From Desulfurivibrio alkaliphilus AHT 2 (GTDB lineage: Bacteria > Desulfobacterota > Desulfobulbia > Desulfobulbales > Desulfurivibrionaceae): a DNA stretch of 64,000 nucleotides. The stretch lies in contig NC_014216.1 of the NCBI RefSeq assembly GCF_000092205.1, positions 2,671,742-2,735,741 of the forward strand, read 5' to 3'. A model generated the notes under the pieces. The model was not told where the DNA came from, did no database searches, and saw nothing but the letters and a program-made list of their open reading frames with translations. This document shows, one piece after another, positions 37,506 through 48,319 of this stretch (position 1 is its first letter; each line of letters opens with the position of its first letter). Both the position numbers and the translations under genes were made by a program.

Positions 37506-37961
37506 CTACCAGCCCCATAGGAGGTCGCGTGACATCCAGCCGGTGAGCCCGTTTTCGTGGCGCACTTTTACCCAGCCGCTGCCCCGTTCCATGGTCTGCA
37601 GGACCACCCCGTAGCGGGCCTGACCCACCAGCCGGTAGCGAGTGCCGGGGCCGCTGCGGATGTTGGCCACCGGTACCTTGACCACCAGGTGCGGGGTCCG
37701 CCCCACCAGCGGTTGGTAAACCCAGCCTTCGTCGCCTTCAAAATCGCGCACTTTCATCCAGTTGCCCTGGCGTCCGATGACCATCAGGGGGTAGCCTTTG
37801 CCCAATTCCCACAGGATGGAGTGGTTGGTGCCGGGACCGCTGCGCATGTTGATTTTGGGGCGGTCGACGCTGACCATTTCAATGGCCTGGGCCGCGGTGA
37901 CCAGGCCGAGCAAGAACAGGACAGCGAAAAAAAGGCTCAAGGCAGTGCGTTTACCGATCAT
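37506..37961 (-). CDS. Exported protein with two bacterial SH3 domains
   Basis: 151 residues from the ATG at 37961, which has AGG 7 nt upstream; the frame stays open to 37988. A signal peptide (about 1-26) ends AQA before IEMVS. Two SH3b (SH3_3) domains follow: INMRSGPGTNHSILWEL...GNWMKV and ANIRSGPGTRYRLVGQ...GSGWVKV. Such periplasmic modules usually bind peptidoglycan or other envelope parts. It is last in a minus-strand cluster with the polyferredoxin. Confidence 0.85.
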   Translation of the reverse strand: MIGKRTALSLFFAVLFLLGLVTAAQAIEMVSVDRPKINMRSGPGTNHSILWELGKGYPLMVIGRQGNWMKVRDFEGDEGWVYQPLVGRTPHLVVKVPVANIRSGPGTRYRLVGQARYGVVLQTMERGSGWVKVRHENGLTGWMSRDLLWGW

Positions 37962-38026
37962 GGTCATACCTGTTTTTGGGGTTTTCATGGTCGCGGTTGC
38001 CGTCTTTTGGTTGGTGTTACTGGTTG

Positions 38027-38926
38027 CTATGGCTTACGGGCGTCAGCGGCAGCGGGCCGGGGGCTGCGAGAGCCCACCGTTACCCCGCCGATCTCCAGCG
38101 AAATGGCGTCAAATTCGCAGGCTTTGTCCATGCAGGCCAGGCAGGTGATGCACTCGGCATCGTCCGGTGACTCGTTGAACTTGACCCCCATGGGGCAAAC
38201 CTGGTGGCAGGCCTTGCAGTTGGTGCAGCGGGAGCGGTCAAGTTGCAACCTGACCAGCCGCACTTTGGCAAACAGGGCGTAAAAGGCGCCCAACGGACAG
38301 GTGGTCCGACAGAAAGGCCTGCTCGCGTAAACCGCCCATATTATGAACATAACCATAATAAATAATTTATTCAAGAAAAGAAGGCCCGCCGCCTGGCGCA
38401 GGCTGGGCTGCATGATCAACATGGGGATTCCGGCGGTCAGGGTTCCGGCCGGGCATATGTATTTGCAAAACCAGGTGTCGCCGCTGCCGAACTGGTTAAC
38501 CACCAAAAGGGGCAGCAGGATCACGAAAAAGAGCAGAAAGCCGTACTTGAGGTAACGCATAAAGTAAGGAATGCCGAACTTGCGGCTGGGGATCTTGTAA
38601 AGCAAATCCTGAATCAAGCCAAAAGGGCAGAGCCAACCGCAGACCGCCCGGCCCAGCACGCCCCCCATCACCCCCATGAAGCCGGCGACATAAAGGCCGA
38701 TGTAAAGCTGCCCGCTTTCCAGGGTGTGGCGCACGCCGGCAAAGAGTTGCTGCAGGGCGCCGATGGGGCAGGAGGTGGTGGCGGCCGGGCAGGAGTAGCA
38801 GTTAAGGCCCGGAGCGCAGAGCACCTTCAGCGGCCCCTGGTAGATGGTACGGGTAACCGGGAATTCCCAGTAGCCGTTGACCAGCAGGGTGGACAACACC
38901 TGAACCCAGCGACGTATCCTTTCCAT
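38027..38926 (-). CDS. Polytopic 4Fe-4S membrane protein (NapH/YccM-like)
   Basis: 299 residues. Several hydrophobic helices alternate with cysteine motifs: CYSCPAATTSCP, CGWLCPFGLIQDL, CKYICPAGT, CRTTCPLGAFYAL. Two ferredoxin-type clusters follow (CTNCKACHQVCPMGV and CITCLACMDKACEF). This is the NapH/NosR/RnfB-related polyferredoxin plan for electron transfer across the inner membrane. It starts 4 nt after the stop of a 58-residue CXXC protein, a pairing seen in other bacteria. Substrate or partner is unknown. Confidence 0.87.
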   Translation of the reverse strand: MERIRRWVQVLSTLLVNGYWEFPVTRTIYQGPLKVLCAPGLNCYSCPAATTSCPIGALQQLFAGVRHTLESGQLYIGLYVAGFMGVMGGVLGRAVCGWLCPFGLIQDLLYKIPSRKFGIPYFMRYLKYGFLLFFVILLPLLVVNQFGSGDTWFCKYICPAGTLTAGIPMLIMQPSLRQAAGLLFLNKLFIMVMFIIWAVYASRPFCRTTCPLGAFYALFAKVRLVRLQLDRSRCTNCKACHQVCPMGVKFNESPDDAECITCLACMDKACEFDAISLEIGGVTVGSRSPRPAAADARKP

Positions 38927-38930
38927 TCCC

Positions 38931-39107
38931 TCAACCCACTCCGATACAGCTCAGGCAAACCTGGATGGCCTGCTCCAGGACCCGCCGGGGCTCGCCGGCG
39001 GCAATGCCGACGATACCCATGAGCATGAAAACCAGGATCACCACAAAGGGGGCATGGCGGATTTCGGTGCGGTTCTTTTTACTTTTACGGCTTTGTCGGG
39101 CGGGCAT
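38931..39107 (-). CDS. Small CXXC membrane protein (CD1871A-type)
   Basis: 58 residues: a basic N-terminus (MPARQSRKSKKNRTEIRH), one transmembrane helix (APFVVILVFMLMGIVGIAAG) and a tail ending CLSCIGVG. The single helix followed by a C-terminal CXXC near IGxG matches the CD1871A family of CXXC proteins, which sit directly upstream of 4Fe-4S membrane proteins. It ends 4 nt before that gene, so the two are almost surely cotranscribed and may work together. The family name is from memory. Confidence 0.72.
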   Translation of the reverse strand: MPARQSRKSKKNRTEIRHAPFVVILVFMLMGIVGIAAGEPRRVLEQAIQVCLSCIGVG

Positions 39108-39137
39108 GAGTAGACTCCGGGAAACAAAACTGGTTGC

Positions 39138-39521
39138 TCAGACGATGGTATCCGGTTTTTCCAGTTGGCGGGAAAACTCTTCCTCCACCTGGTCCGGATC
39201 GCCAAGGTTGTAGGCGATGATGTTTTTCAAATGATAAAAGCTGTCCAGATCCATGGCAAAGAGACGCAGGGCCAGGCCGTTTTGTTCCACCCGAACCACC
39301 TCGCCCTTCATTTGCAGGCGCAGGTTGCTGGTACTACCGGTAAGATAAAGTTCCACCCGGCACTGTTCGCCCACCTGATGGCCGTTGATACCCTCCACCG
39401 ACACCCCCTTCAGGCTGAGGTCGGAGGTTTGGCAATGCTCGTAAGTATGATGGTCAAAGCGCAGGGTGGCGGTGGCCTGAAAAGGGACCCGGCTGTTATG
39501 ACGACGGTTGGCGGTGGTCAT
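39138..39521 (-). CDS. PilZ-domain protein (c-di-GMP receptor candidate)
   Basis: 127 residues from the ATG at 39521, with AGGATAAGG upstream; the frame is open to 39557. The c-di-GMP-binding RxxxR motif (RRHNSRVPF) and DLSLKGVSVEG (the D/NxSxxG motif) are both intact, followed by a beta-barrel pattern to about residue 90 and a short helical tail. It can therefore be expected to bind c-di-GMP. It stands alone as a PilZ domain. The target is unknown, but pilus and flagellar genes are both in this window. Confidence 0.88.
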   Translation of the reverse strand: MTTANRRHNSRVPFQATATLRFDHHTYEHCQTSDLSLKGVSVEGINGHQVGEQCRVELYLTGSTSNLRLQMKGEVVRVEQNGLALRLFAMDLDSFYHLKNIIAYNLGDPDQVEEEFSRQLEKPDTIV

Positions 39522-39586
39522 GGCCTTATCCTCCCGGTCTGGTTTGTTGGGCGTCACTCCCGGCAGCTTGCGGGGGGCAAAAAAAG

Positions 39587-40600
39587 TCAGTCCCGCTCGG
39601 GCATGGTCAGAAAACCCTCCCGCTCCAGCAGGGCGCGGGGGTTGAGCAAAGGGTAAGAGGCGTCGTCATCGGTGGTGCCCAGGCCGGCGATATCGCCGTT
39701 GGCGGCCGCCTGAAAACGCTTCAAGGTCAGCGGCTTGCTGCCGGCCAGGCGAACCGGGATCACTCCGTGCCACTGGCCGTGGCTGAGGACCAGCAGGTGG
39801 TCGGCGTTTTCCGGCGGCAGCGGCGGCAGGCCCCCGCCTCTGGGCAGGATAAGGGGAAGTTTGAGTTTTTTCAAGCGGCCGGCGGGGATTTTGCTCAACG
39901 GGCCGTGAAAAAGCCTGGGCAGCCGGCGGAACAGGCGACTGAAATCTTTCAATGACACTTCGGTGGCCGCCAGCAGGGCCTGGCGCTCACTGGGCTTGAT
40001 GGGAGCCAGCCGGGCAACGGCTTTGCCGACTACCAGCAGCGGAAACTCGCCGATTTTGATCAGTCGACAACTCTCGCCGGGGATCGGGGCATAGCGGTGG
40101 GGCCGGTTGCTGCCCGCTGCCCCGGCTGCATTCGAGGCGGGGGCAACGGTGGGGCGGCTGGCTTTGCTGGCCGGGGGATTGGTGTTTGCCGGTGGGCGGT
40201 CTTGGGATGGAGTTGCCGCCCGGTTGGCCGGTTGCGGGCTCCGGCGCTCTTGTAACTGATTTTTCAGGCCGGTGAAGCGTTTGTACATGCGCCGCCCCAA
40301 CTCTTCTTCCCGTTCGGGGTCGAACTTGCCTTCTTCGTAAATATTGACCACATGGGCCAGGGTTTCCTTGAGGAAGTCCAGGCATTCGGGATCTGCCACG
40401 GCCTGCCGCTTGCGCATGTAAAGGACCACCCCTTCTGCCATACCCAGCAAGGCCAGGATGTTTTTGCGCGATTTAAAACGCTGTTTCAAGCAGGCGCAGG
40501 CCTCCAGCAGCGGTTCGCTGCGCCGCTGGGGCAGGCGCTGATCCTGGGAGATGATCTCTGCCTTGAAGATTCGAATGGATTCGTCGATGGAAATGGCCAT
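39587..40600 (-). CDS. Hypothetical protein, possible degenerate CheW-like C-terminus
   Basis: 337 residues, soluble; I do not recognise the family. An N-terminal helical domain (about 1-120) is followed by a Pro/Ala/Asn-rich linker (about 120-160). A C-terminal domain from about 168 begins CRLIKIGEFPLLVVGKAVARL and ends DHLLVLSHGQWHGVIPVRLAGSKPL then YPLLNPRALL. The strand pattern and the second half recall CheW folds, but CheW-specific glycine positions are not secure. It is followed by the PilZ gene 65 bp downstream, so a signalling role is possible. Confidence 0.5.
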   Translation of the reverse strand: MAISIDESIRIFKAEIISQDQRLPQRRSEPLLEACACLKQRFKSRKNILALLGMAEGVVLYMRKRQAVADPECLDFLKETLAHVVNIYEEGKFDPEREEELGRRMYKRFTGLKNQLQERRSPQPANRAATPSQDRPPANTNPPASKASRPTVAPASNAAGAAGSNRPHRYAPIPGESCRLIKIGEFPLLVVGKAVARLAPIKPSERQALLAATEVSLKDFSRLFRRLPRLFHGPLSKIPAGRLKKLKLPLILPRGGGLPPLPPENADHLLVLSHGQWHGVIPVRLAGSKPLTLKRFQAAANGDIAGLGTTDDDASYPLLNPRALLEREGFLTMPERD

Positions 40601-40664
40601 GGCGGTGAAACCTTCAGTGTTGAAGAGCTTTTTTGCTGCATCTTAACCGGTTCCGATATACCAT

Positions 40665-41477
40665 ATGCCGATGGAATATCACATCCCTTATTACCTGCTT
40701 ATCGCCATGGTCATGGTTCTGGGGGCGGTGGTGGGCAGCTTTTTGAACGTGGTTATCCTGCGCCTGCCGGCCAGTATGCTGGGAGCGAAGGAGACCATTG
40801 TCTGGCCGGCCTCCCGTTGTCCCCGGTGTAAAAATCCTCTGGCCTGGTACGACAATATTCCGCTTGTCAGCTTTATGCTGCTCCGTCGGCGCTGCCGGGC
40901 CTGCCAGGCAAAAATCTCCTGGCGCTACCCCCTGGTGGAGGCGGCCATGGCCGGCCTGGCGCTGGCTCTGCTGCTGCGCCTGGGGCTGACGTTGGACTGG
41001 CTGATTTACTTTATCTTTTCCGCCGCGCTGCTGGCTATCCTTTTTATCGACCTCGATCATCAACTGATCCCCGATGTCATCAGCCTGCCCGGCATTGTGC
41101 TGGGTTTTGCCGCTTCTTTTGTGTTGAGCGGCGTTACCTGGGTTGATGCCGGCCTGGGCATCTTGCTGGGCGGTGGCTCCTTTTACCTGGTGGCCCTGGG
41201 TTACCGGCTGGCCACCGGACGCGACGGTATGGGCGGCGGCGATATCAAGCTGCTGGCCATGTTGGGGGCTTTTCTGGGCTGGCAGTCCCTGCCTTTTATT
41301 ATTCTGGCCAGCTCACTGCTGGGGCTGGTGGTGGGCATCGGGGCCATGATCCGCCAAGGCAAGGGCGGCCGCAGCGTGATCCCTTTCGGCCCCTTCCTGG
41401 TGGTTGCCGCCTGGCTCTGGCTCTTCTTTCCCGCCTGGATCGATGAGCTCTGGCACCTGCTTTTCCTGCCGCAATGA
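40665..41477 (+). CDS. pilD: Prepilin peptidase / N-methyltransferase (PilD family)
   Basis: 270 residues. The N-terminal methyltransferase domain has GSFLNVVILRLP, CPRC (52-55) and CRAC (77-80) zinc pairs. The aspartic protease parts are FIDLDHQLIPDVI and GMGGGDIKLLA, carrying the two catalytic aspartates. About eight membrane helices are present. It cleaves and methylates type IV pilins and the pseudopilins. It lies away from the pil operon. No good Shine-Dalgarno is seen ahead of the ATG; 40671 is an alternative start. Confidence 0.94.
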   Translation: MPMEYHIPYYLLIAMVMVLGAVVGSFLNVVILRLPASMLGAKETIVWPASRCPRCKNPLAWYDNIPLVSFMLLRRRCRACQAKISWRYPLVEAAMAGLALALLLRLGLTLDWLIYFIFSAALLAILFIDLDHQLIPDVISLPGIVLGFAASFVLSGVTWVDAGLGILLGGGSFYLVALGYRLATGRDGMGGGDIKLLAMLGAFLGWQSLPFIILASSLLGLVVGIGAMIRQGKGGRSVIPFGPFLVVAAWLWLFFPAWIDELWHLLFLPQ

Positions 41478-41486
41478 GGACAGGAG

Positions 41487-43376
41487 CTAGCGCACAATAC
41501 TCATGGTCGCCTCCAGGACAATCGGCCGGCCGATGCGGTTTTCGATTGCGGTTTTGACCTCCTCCAGTTGCCCGTCACTGATGGTTCCCGCCGAGATCAG
41601 CCGTAAGCTAAGGTGCAGCGGTTCGCCTGGCCGGATCCGCACTTCACGGATGGTTACCTCTTGCAGGGTTAGTCCCTCCAGTTGACTGACCAGAGTCTGC
41701 TCTTCCTTCATGCCCATAAAGCCCAGCAGTAAGGGAATACTGATCAGCGTTACCGCTGCCATGGTAATCAGCAGCCCTCGCCTGGCGCGATGAAAAGGCG
41801 CGTAGCCAAGGGTAAGAAAGGTAAGCCCGGCGGCCAGCACAATTCCGGCCAGGTTGGTCAGGAAGAGCAGCGAGGCGCCCCAAAGTACCGACCAGTCCCC
41901 CCAGCCGATACCGATGCCGGCCACCGCCAGCGGCGGTACCAGGGCCACGGCGATGGCCACCCCGGCCAGGCTGCGGGCCACTTCCGCCCGGGCATGGGCA
42001 TAGGCCCCGGCAATGCCGGAGATGATCGCCACGCCCAAATCGAGCAGGGTGGGGGTCAGGCGGGCCCCGATTTCGGTGGTGACCACCTTCAGTGGCAGCA
42101 AGGCAGCCAGCAGGGCAGCGCAGCCAAGCCCCAGAACCACCCCCAGGGCCAGGGTCCGGGCGCTGCCGGCCAGCAGCGCCGTGTCTTGGCGTGCCACCCC
42201 CATGGCCAAAGAAATGATGGGAGCCATGAGCGGGGCCAGAATCATGGCCCCGATGATCACCGGGGGCGAGTTGGCAAAAAGACCGATGGTCGCCAGCAGG
42301 GTGGAAAGCACCATCAGGGTGAGATAAGCCGGGGTGGCCAAGGCGTTTTGCCGCAGGGCCTGGTACAGCTCCTTGAAATCTTCGGTGGCGGCATGGGGCA
42401 GGATGGGCAGGGATTTGGCCAGCAGCGCGGTACGGGCCTCGCCGGTGGGCAGCCCCTGGATGCGAAATCTTTCCTTGCCGGGGGGGACGGCCCGGTCGAT
42501 GGTAAGATGGCGGCCGGGCAGCAACCGCAGCGCCTTGGGCACCGTTTCGCAGACCAGTTTTTTCTGGCTCAGGGAAAGGCCGTCCTGCTGATAATCGATG
42601 GCTGTGGGAGCGCTGATTTCCAGCGTACCGGTTTTGATATGGCCGGCAAAAGGCGGGAATTGGCTGCCGCGGTGAAAACCCAGCAGGCCGCCCAGCAGGT
42701 GGCGGAGCAGGCCCAGCAGGCTGCGGGGGGCCAGTATCATGGCATGCATCATGCCGTCATTGATGTTGCTGTCCGGCAGGAGGTTGCGAGTCAGCAGGCT
42801 GCTGCGGGTGTGTTCCACCAGCAGTACCCCCAGGGCGGCGGTATGCAGGGTTTTGCCCAGGGCGGTTTTAAAGGTGTATGGCTTTAGGTACAGGGTGGTC
42901 AGCCGCTTCAGGTTGCCAAAGAACTTGGTCAGTCGGGCGGAAAAACCCGCCACATGGCTGCCCGGCGCCAGATCGAAAACCTCGCCCAGGACCACCGACT
43001 GCAGTACCGGTCGGCCGTTGACCAGCAACAGGTCCACCCAGCGCTCTTCCCCGGTGAAGATATCGGCAACCGCTTCCGGCAGGTTGGCTGCAATCCCAAA
43101 CCCCGCCTTGGCCCGGTTCAACTCCGGGTGCGGCAGCAAAGCCAGTCGCCAGCCCTGTTCCATGGCCAGGGGCAACACCATGGCCAGTTCCCGATCCCCC
43201 AGGTAGCAGACCACGGTGGTTTCACCTTCCGGCCAGAGCGGCGGTTTGCCCGCCTTGTATGGCACCGCCTCCAACGGCCGGTCCCCGAACAGCGGCAGCA
43301 GCCTTTGGCTTACCTGCTCTTGGCGTTGCGGGTCGTAAAGCAGTTTCAGGTTGTGGTAATGGTGTTCTTTGGCCAT
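41487..43376 (-). CDS. DUF389 membrane protein with N-terminal kinase-like domain
   Basis: 629 residues from the ATG at 43376. Residues 1-310 are soluble, resembling a diacylglycerol/NAD-kinase-type fold (PEGETTVVCYLGDRELAMVLPLAMEQGWRLALLPHP; SDSNINDGMMHAM-like GGDGT equivalent is not conserved). Residues about 340-560 are the DUF389 membrane domain (SPPVIIGAMILAPLMAPIISLAMG; GIAGAYAHARAE; ALVPPLAVAGIG). A soluble tail follows. DUF389 function is not established. The fusion may couple a nucleotide- or lipid-binding domain to a membrane carrier; this is inference. Confidence 0.72.
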   Translation of the reverse strand: MAKEHHYHNLKLLYDPQRQEQVSQRLLPLFGDRPLEAVPYKAGKPPLWPEGETTVVCYLGDRELAMVLPLAMEQGWRLALLPHPELNRAKAGFGIAANLPEAVADIFTGEERWVDLLLVNGRPVLQSVVLGEVFDLAPGSHVAGFSARLTKFFGNLKRLTTLYLKPYTFKTALGKTLHTAALGVLLVEHTRSSLLTRNLLPDSNINDGMMHAMILAPRSLLGLLRHLLGGLLGFHRGSQFPPFAGHIKTGTLEISAPTAIDYQQDGLSLSQKKLVCETVPKALRLLPGRHLTIDRAVPPGKERFRIQGLPTGEARTALLAKSLPILPHAATEDFKELYQALRQNALATPAYLTLMVLSTLLATIGLFANSPPVIIGAMILAPLMAPIISLAMGVARQDTALLAGSARTLALGVVLGLGCAALLAALLPLKVVTTEIGARLTPTLLDLGVAIISGIAGAYAHARAEVARSLAGVAIAVALVPPLAVAGIGIGWGDWSVLWGASLLFLTNLAGIVLAAGLTFLTLGYAPFHRARRGLLITMAAVTLISIPLLLGFMGMKEEQTLVSQLEGLTLQEVTIREVRIRPGEPLHLSLRLISAGTISDGQLEEVKTAIENRIGRPIVLEATMSIVR

Positions 43377-43458
43377 GGCGCCTCCCTGGCTCAATGCTTG
43401 TGGCCGCGACCGTCTACCCCTGGCGTCAGCCGGTGCTGATCTGCACCGAAGCTGTTGG

Positions 43459-45447
<1,989 letters not shown>

Positions 45448-45458
45448 CAACTTCCCCG

Positions 45459-46961
45459 TCAACTTCCCGTTCCCGCCGCTTGTTTACGGCTGAAAAGGCG
45501 TATTTCCGGGCGGCGGGCGGTGCGCCAGAAGGCGGGGGTCAGCAGGACGATCACCGTGTAGAGCTCCAGGCGGCCGGCCAGCATGCAGAAGGTGAGGACC
45601 ACCTTGGCCAGGGCCGGCAGCTCGGCAAAGCCGTGGGCCGGACCCACCAAATGCAGCCCCGGGCCGATATTGTTCAGGGTGGCGATCACCGCCGTGGTGC
45701 CGGTGACCAGGTCCACCCCCAGGGCGGTGACCACCAGGGTGGCAATCAAAAAGATCATGAAGTAAAGGGCGAAAAACCCCAGCACCGCGGTCATTACCTC
45801 CCGGGGCACCCGGTGCCCGCCCAGCTTGATGATGCTCACCGTCTGGGGGTGGATCAGGCTGCGCAACTGCAGCCGGACATACTTGAAAAAAAGCAAAAAA
45901 CGCACGGTCTTGATACTGCCGGCAGTGGAGCCGGCCATGCCCCCCACCAGCATCAACCCCACCAGGATCAACTGCGAAGAGGAGGGCCAGAGGGTGAAAT
46001 CGGCGGTGCCGAAACCCGAGGTGGTGAGGATGGAGACAGTCTGAAAGGAGGCGTAGCGCAAGGAGCCGGCCAGATTTTCGTAAAGATTGAAGTGGTAGTT
46101 GAAAAAGGTAATCAGCAGGGTGGCGCCCACCGCCAGCCCCAGGAACAGCCGGAATTCCTCGCTGTGCCAGTAGGTGCTCAGCCGCCCCCGTAGCACGTGG
46201 TGGTGCATGGCGAAGTTGATGCCGCCGATGAACATGAAGATGATCACCACCACCTCCACGTAGAGGGAGTTGAAATGGCCCACACTGTCGTTATAGGGCG
46301 AAAAACCGGCGGTGGAGATGGTGCAGAAGGCCTGGGTGACGGCGTCGTAAAAGCTCAGGCCACCCAAGAGCAGCAGGGCGATGAGCAGGATGGTGAACAG
46401 CAGGTAGACGGTCCACAAAATCCGGGCCGTATCCTGGATGCGGGGGGTCAGCCGATCCTTGGTGGGGCCGGTCATCTCGGCCTGAAAAAGCTGCATACCG
46501 CCGATTCCCAGCAGCGGCAGGATGGCCAGCGAGAGGACGATGATCCCCATCCCCCCCAGCCACTGGGTGGTGGCCCGCCAGAAGAGCAGGCTGGGGGCCA
46601 GGGCCTCGATGTCGGTGAGGATGGTGGAGCCGGTGGTGGTAAAGCCGCTCATGGACTCGAACAGGGCGTCGATGAACGATGGCACTTGGGCGGAAAGCTG
46701 GTAGGGCAGCGAGCCCAGCAGGGCCATGCCCAGCCAGCAGACGGTAACCACCGCGAAACCATCACGCAGGCTCAGTTCCTTGATGGGCTTGAACAGCAGG
46801 ATCAGCGCCGCCCCGGCCCCGGCCCCGATGGCGGCGCAGAGCAGAAAAATATCCATCAGCCCGTCGTCGTAGTAGGCGCTGACCGGAATGGGGGTCAGCA
46901 GAAACAGGGAGATCAGCAGCAGCAACTTCCCTAAAATATTTAATACGCCACCGGTATGCAT
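45459..46961 (-). CDS. trkH: TrkH-family potassium channel subunit
   Basis: 500 residues with about ten membrane helices. Four P-loop regions are seen, with selectivity-filter glycines in [35 protein letters not shown] and [12 protein letters not shown]. It forms the potassium-conducting pore, gated by TrkA on the cytoplasmic side. The gene starts 2 nt after the trkA stop. Confidence 0.94.
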   Translation of the reverse strand: MHTGGVLNILGKLLLLISLFLLTPIPVSAYYDDGLMDIFLLCAAIGAGAGAALILLFKPIKELSLRDGFAVVTVCWLGMALLGSLPYQLSAQVPSFIDALFESMSGFTTTGSTILTDIEALAPSLLFWRATTQWLGGMGIIVLSLAILPLLGIGGMQLFQAEMTGPTKDRLTPRIQDTARILWTVYLLFTILLIALLLLGGLSFYDAVTQAFCTISTAGFSPYNDSVGHFNSLYVEVVVIIFMFIGGINFAMHHHVLRGRLSTYWHSEEFRLFLGLAVGATLLITFFNYHFNLYENLAGSLRYASFQTVSILTTSGFGTADFTLWPSSSQLILVGLMLVGGMAGSTAGSIKTVRFLLFFKYVRLQLRSLIHPQTVSIIKLGGHRVPREVMTAVLGFFALYFMIFLIATLVVTALGVDLVTGTTAVIATLNNIGPGLHLVGPAHGFAELPALAKVVLTFCMLAGRLELYTVIVLLTPAFWRTARRPEIRLFSRKQAAGTGS

Positions 46962-46963
46962 CG

Positions 46964-48319
46964 TTATTTATCGAAAAGGGATTCCACGCCCTGCTCGGCG
47001 TCGCTGGTGAAAAAGATGATCAGGTTGTCGTCCGGGGCCAGCAGGGTGTCGCCAGTGGGAATAATGGTCTGATGCCCCCGGATAATGGCCCCGACGATGG
47101 ATCCGTGGGGAAAAGTGAGGTGCTTGAGCGGCAGGTCGACAAACTGATCTTGGTCCGGTACCTTCATCTCCACTAACTCGGCCTCGCCGCCCAGCAGGCT
47201 GGCCACGCTGACGATCCGGCCACCGCCGTGGCGGACGTAGCGCAGGATCATGTTGGCCGCCACCAGGCGGGGGCTAAGCGGCACATCGATGCCCAGCTTG
47301 CCCAGCATGGGCATGAAACCGGGGTTACTGATCAGGGTGATGCATTTCTTAGCCCCGTGGTGCTTGGCCAGCAGGCTGGAGAGAATATTGGTGGTGTCGC
47401 TGTTGGTTACCGCGATTACCAGATCCACTTGGTCGATATCTTCTTCCAGCAGGTCGTTGGCCTCCAGGCCGTCGCTGTTGAGCACCACCGTGTCCTCCAG
47501 CTCTTCGGCCAGGGTTTCGCAGACCTCGGGATTCTGTTCCAGCAGGCTGATATCGACGTTGAGTTGCTCCATCTGGCGGGCCACCATGGCCCCGATGGGG
47601 CCGCCGCCGATGACGAACACCTTGCGGGGCAGGCGGCTGGTGCTGGCAAAGAGCAGGTGTTCCACCGCCGGTACATCGGGGCGACGGGCGACAATATACA
47701 GCTTGTCGCCGGGCTCCACCTGGTCGTGGCCCCGGGGGATGATGGTTTTTTCCCCCCGGGTGATGGCGACCACCAGGAAGTGGTACAGGTCCTGCAGGTC
47801 GCGCAGGTCGGCCAGGGATGAGCCCACGCAGGGGTGTTCCTCCTTGGCCACGTAGCCCAGCAGGTCCACCTGGCCGTGGCCGAATTCCGCCACCTCCACC
47901 GCCTGGCTTAAGGTGGTGAGCCGCAGGATCTCCTCGCTCATGGCCAGGTCCGGGCTGATAACCAGGTCGATCCCCAGGGTCCTTTCCACCCCGGAGGTGC
48001 CGTGGGCGTAAAAGTCCTTGTTGCGCACCCGGGCAATCCGGGTCTTGACCTTGTACTGGCGGGAGATGATGCAGGCGATCAGGTTGATCTCATCGCTGTC
48101 GGTGACCGCGATGAACAACTCGGTCTGCTCGATGCCGGCCTTTTCCAGCACCTTGGGGGAGGCGCCGCTGCCGTGCACCGGCATGACATTAAGTTCGCGT
48201 TCCAGCCGGCGCAGTTTTTTTTCATCGCTGTCCACCAGCACCACTTCCTGGCCTTCGCCGGAAAGTTTCTCGCACAGATGGCGGCCGACCATGCCGGCCC
48301 CGACAATCATGATCCGCAT
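46964..48319 (-). CDS. trkA: TrkA, NAD-binding regulator of potassium uptake
   Basis: 451 residues from the ATG at 48319. Two tandem RCK units each begin with a Rossmann glycine motif: MIVGAGMVGRHLCEKLSGEG and FVIGGGPIGAMVARQME. Each is followed by a RCK_C ligand domain (to about 225 and 451). The frame runs open upstream to 48772, but that part overlaps a methyltransferase in another frame and is rejected. trkA, trkH and mnmG form a tight operon. Confidence 0.95.
   Translation of the reverse strand: MRIMIVGAGMVGRHLCEKLSGEGQEVVLVDSDEKKLRRLERELNVMPVHGSGASPKVLEKAGIEQTELFIAVTDSDEINLIACIISRQYKVKTRIARVRNKDFYAHGTSGVERTLGIDLVISPDLAMSEEILRLTTLSQAVEVAEFGHGQVDLLGYVAKEEHPCVGSSLADLRDLQDLYHFLVVAITRGEKTIIPRGHDQVEPGDKLYIVARRPDVPAVEHLLFASTSRLPRKVFVIGGGPIGAMVARQMEQLNVDISLLEQNPEVCETLAEELEDTVVLNSDGLEANDLLEEDIDQVDLVIAVTNSDTTNILSSLLAKHHGAKKCITLISNPGFMPMLGKLGIDVPLSPRLVAANMILRYVRHGGGRIVSVASLLGGEAELVEMKVPDQDQFVDLPLKHLTFPHGSIVGAIIRGHQTIIPTGDTLLAPDDNLIIFFTSDAEQGVESLFDK

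Noticed and set aside
40630-40664. A promoter for pilD (TTGCTG and ATATAC)
   Set aside because: The -10 would fall only a few bases before the ATG, leaving no leader; the match is also poor.
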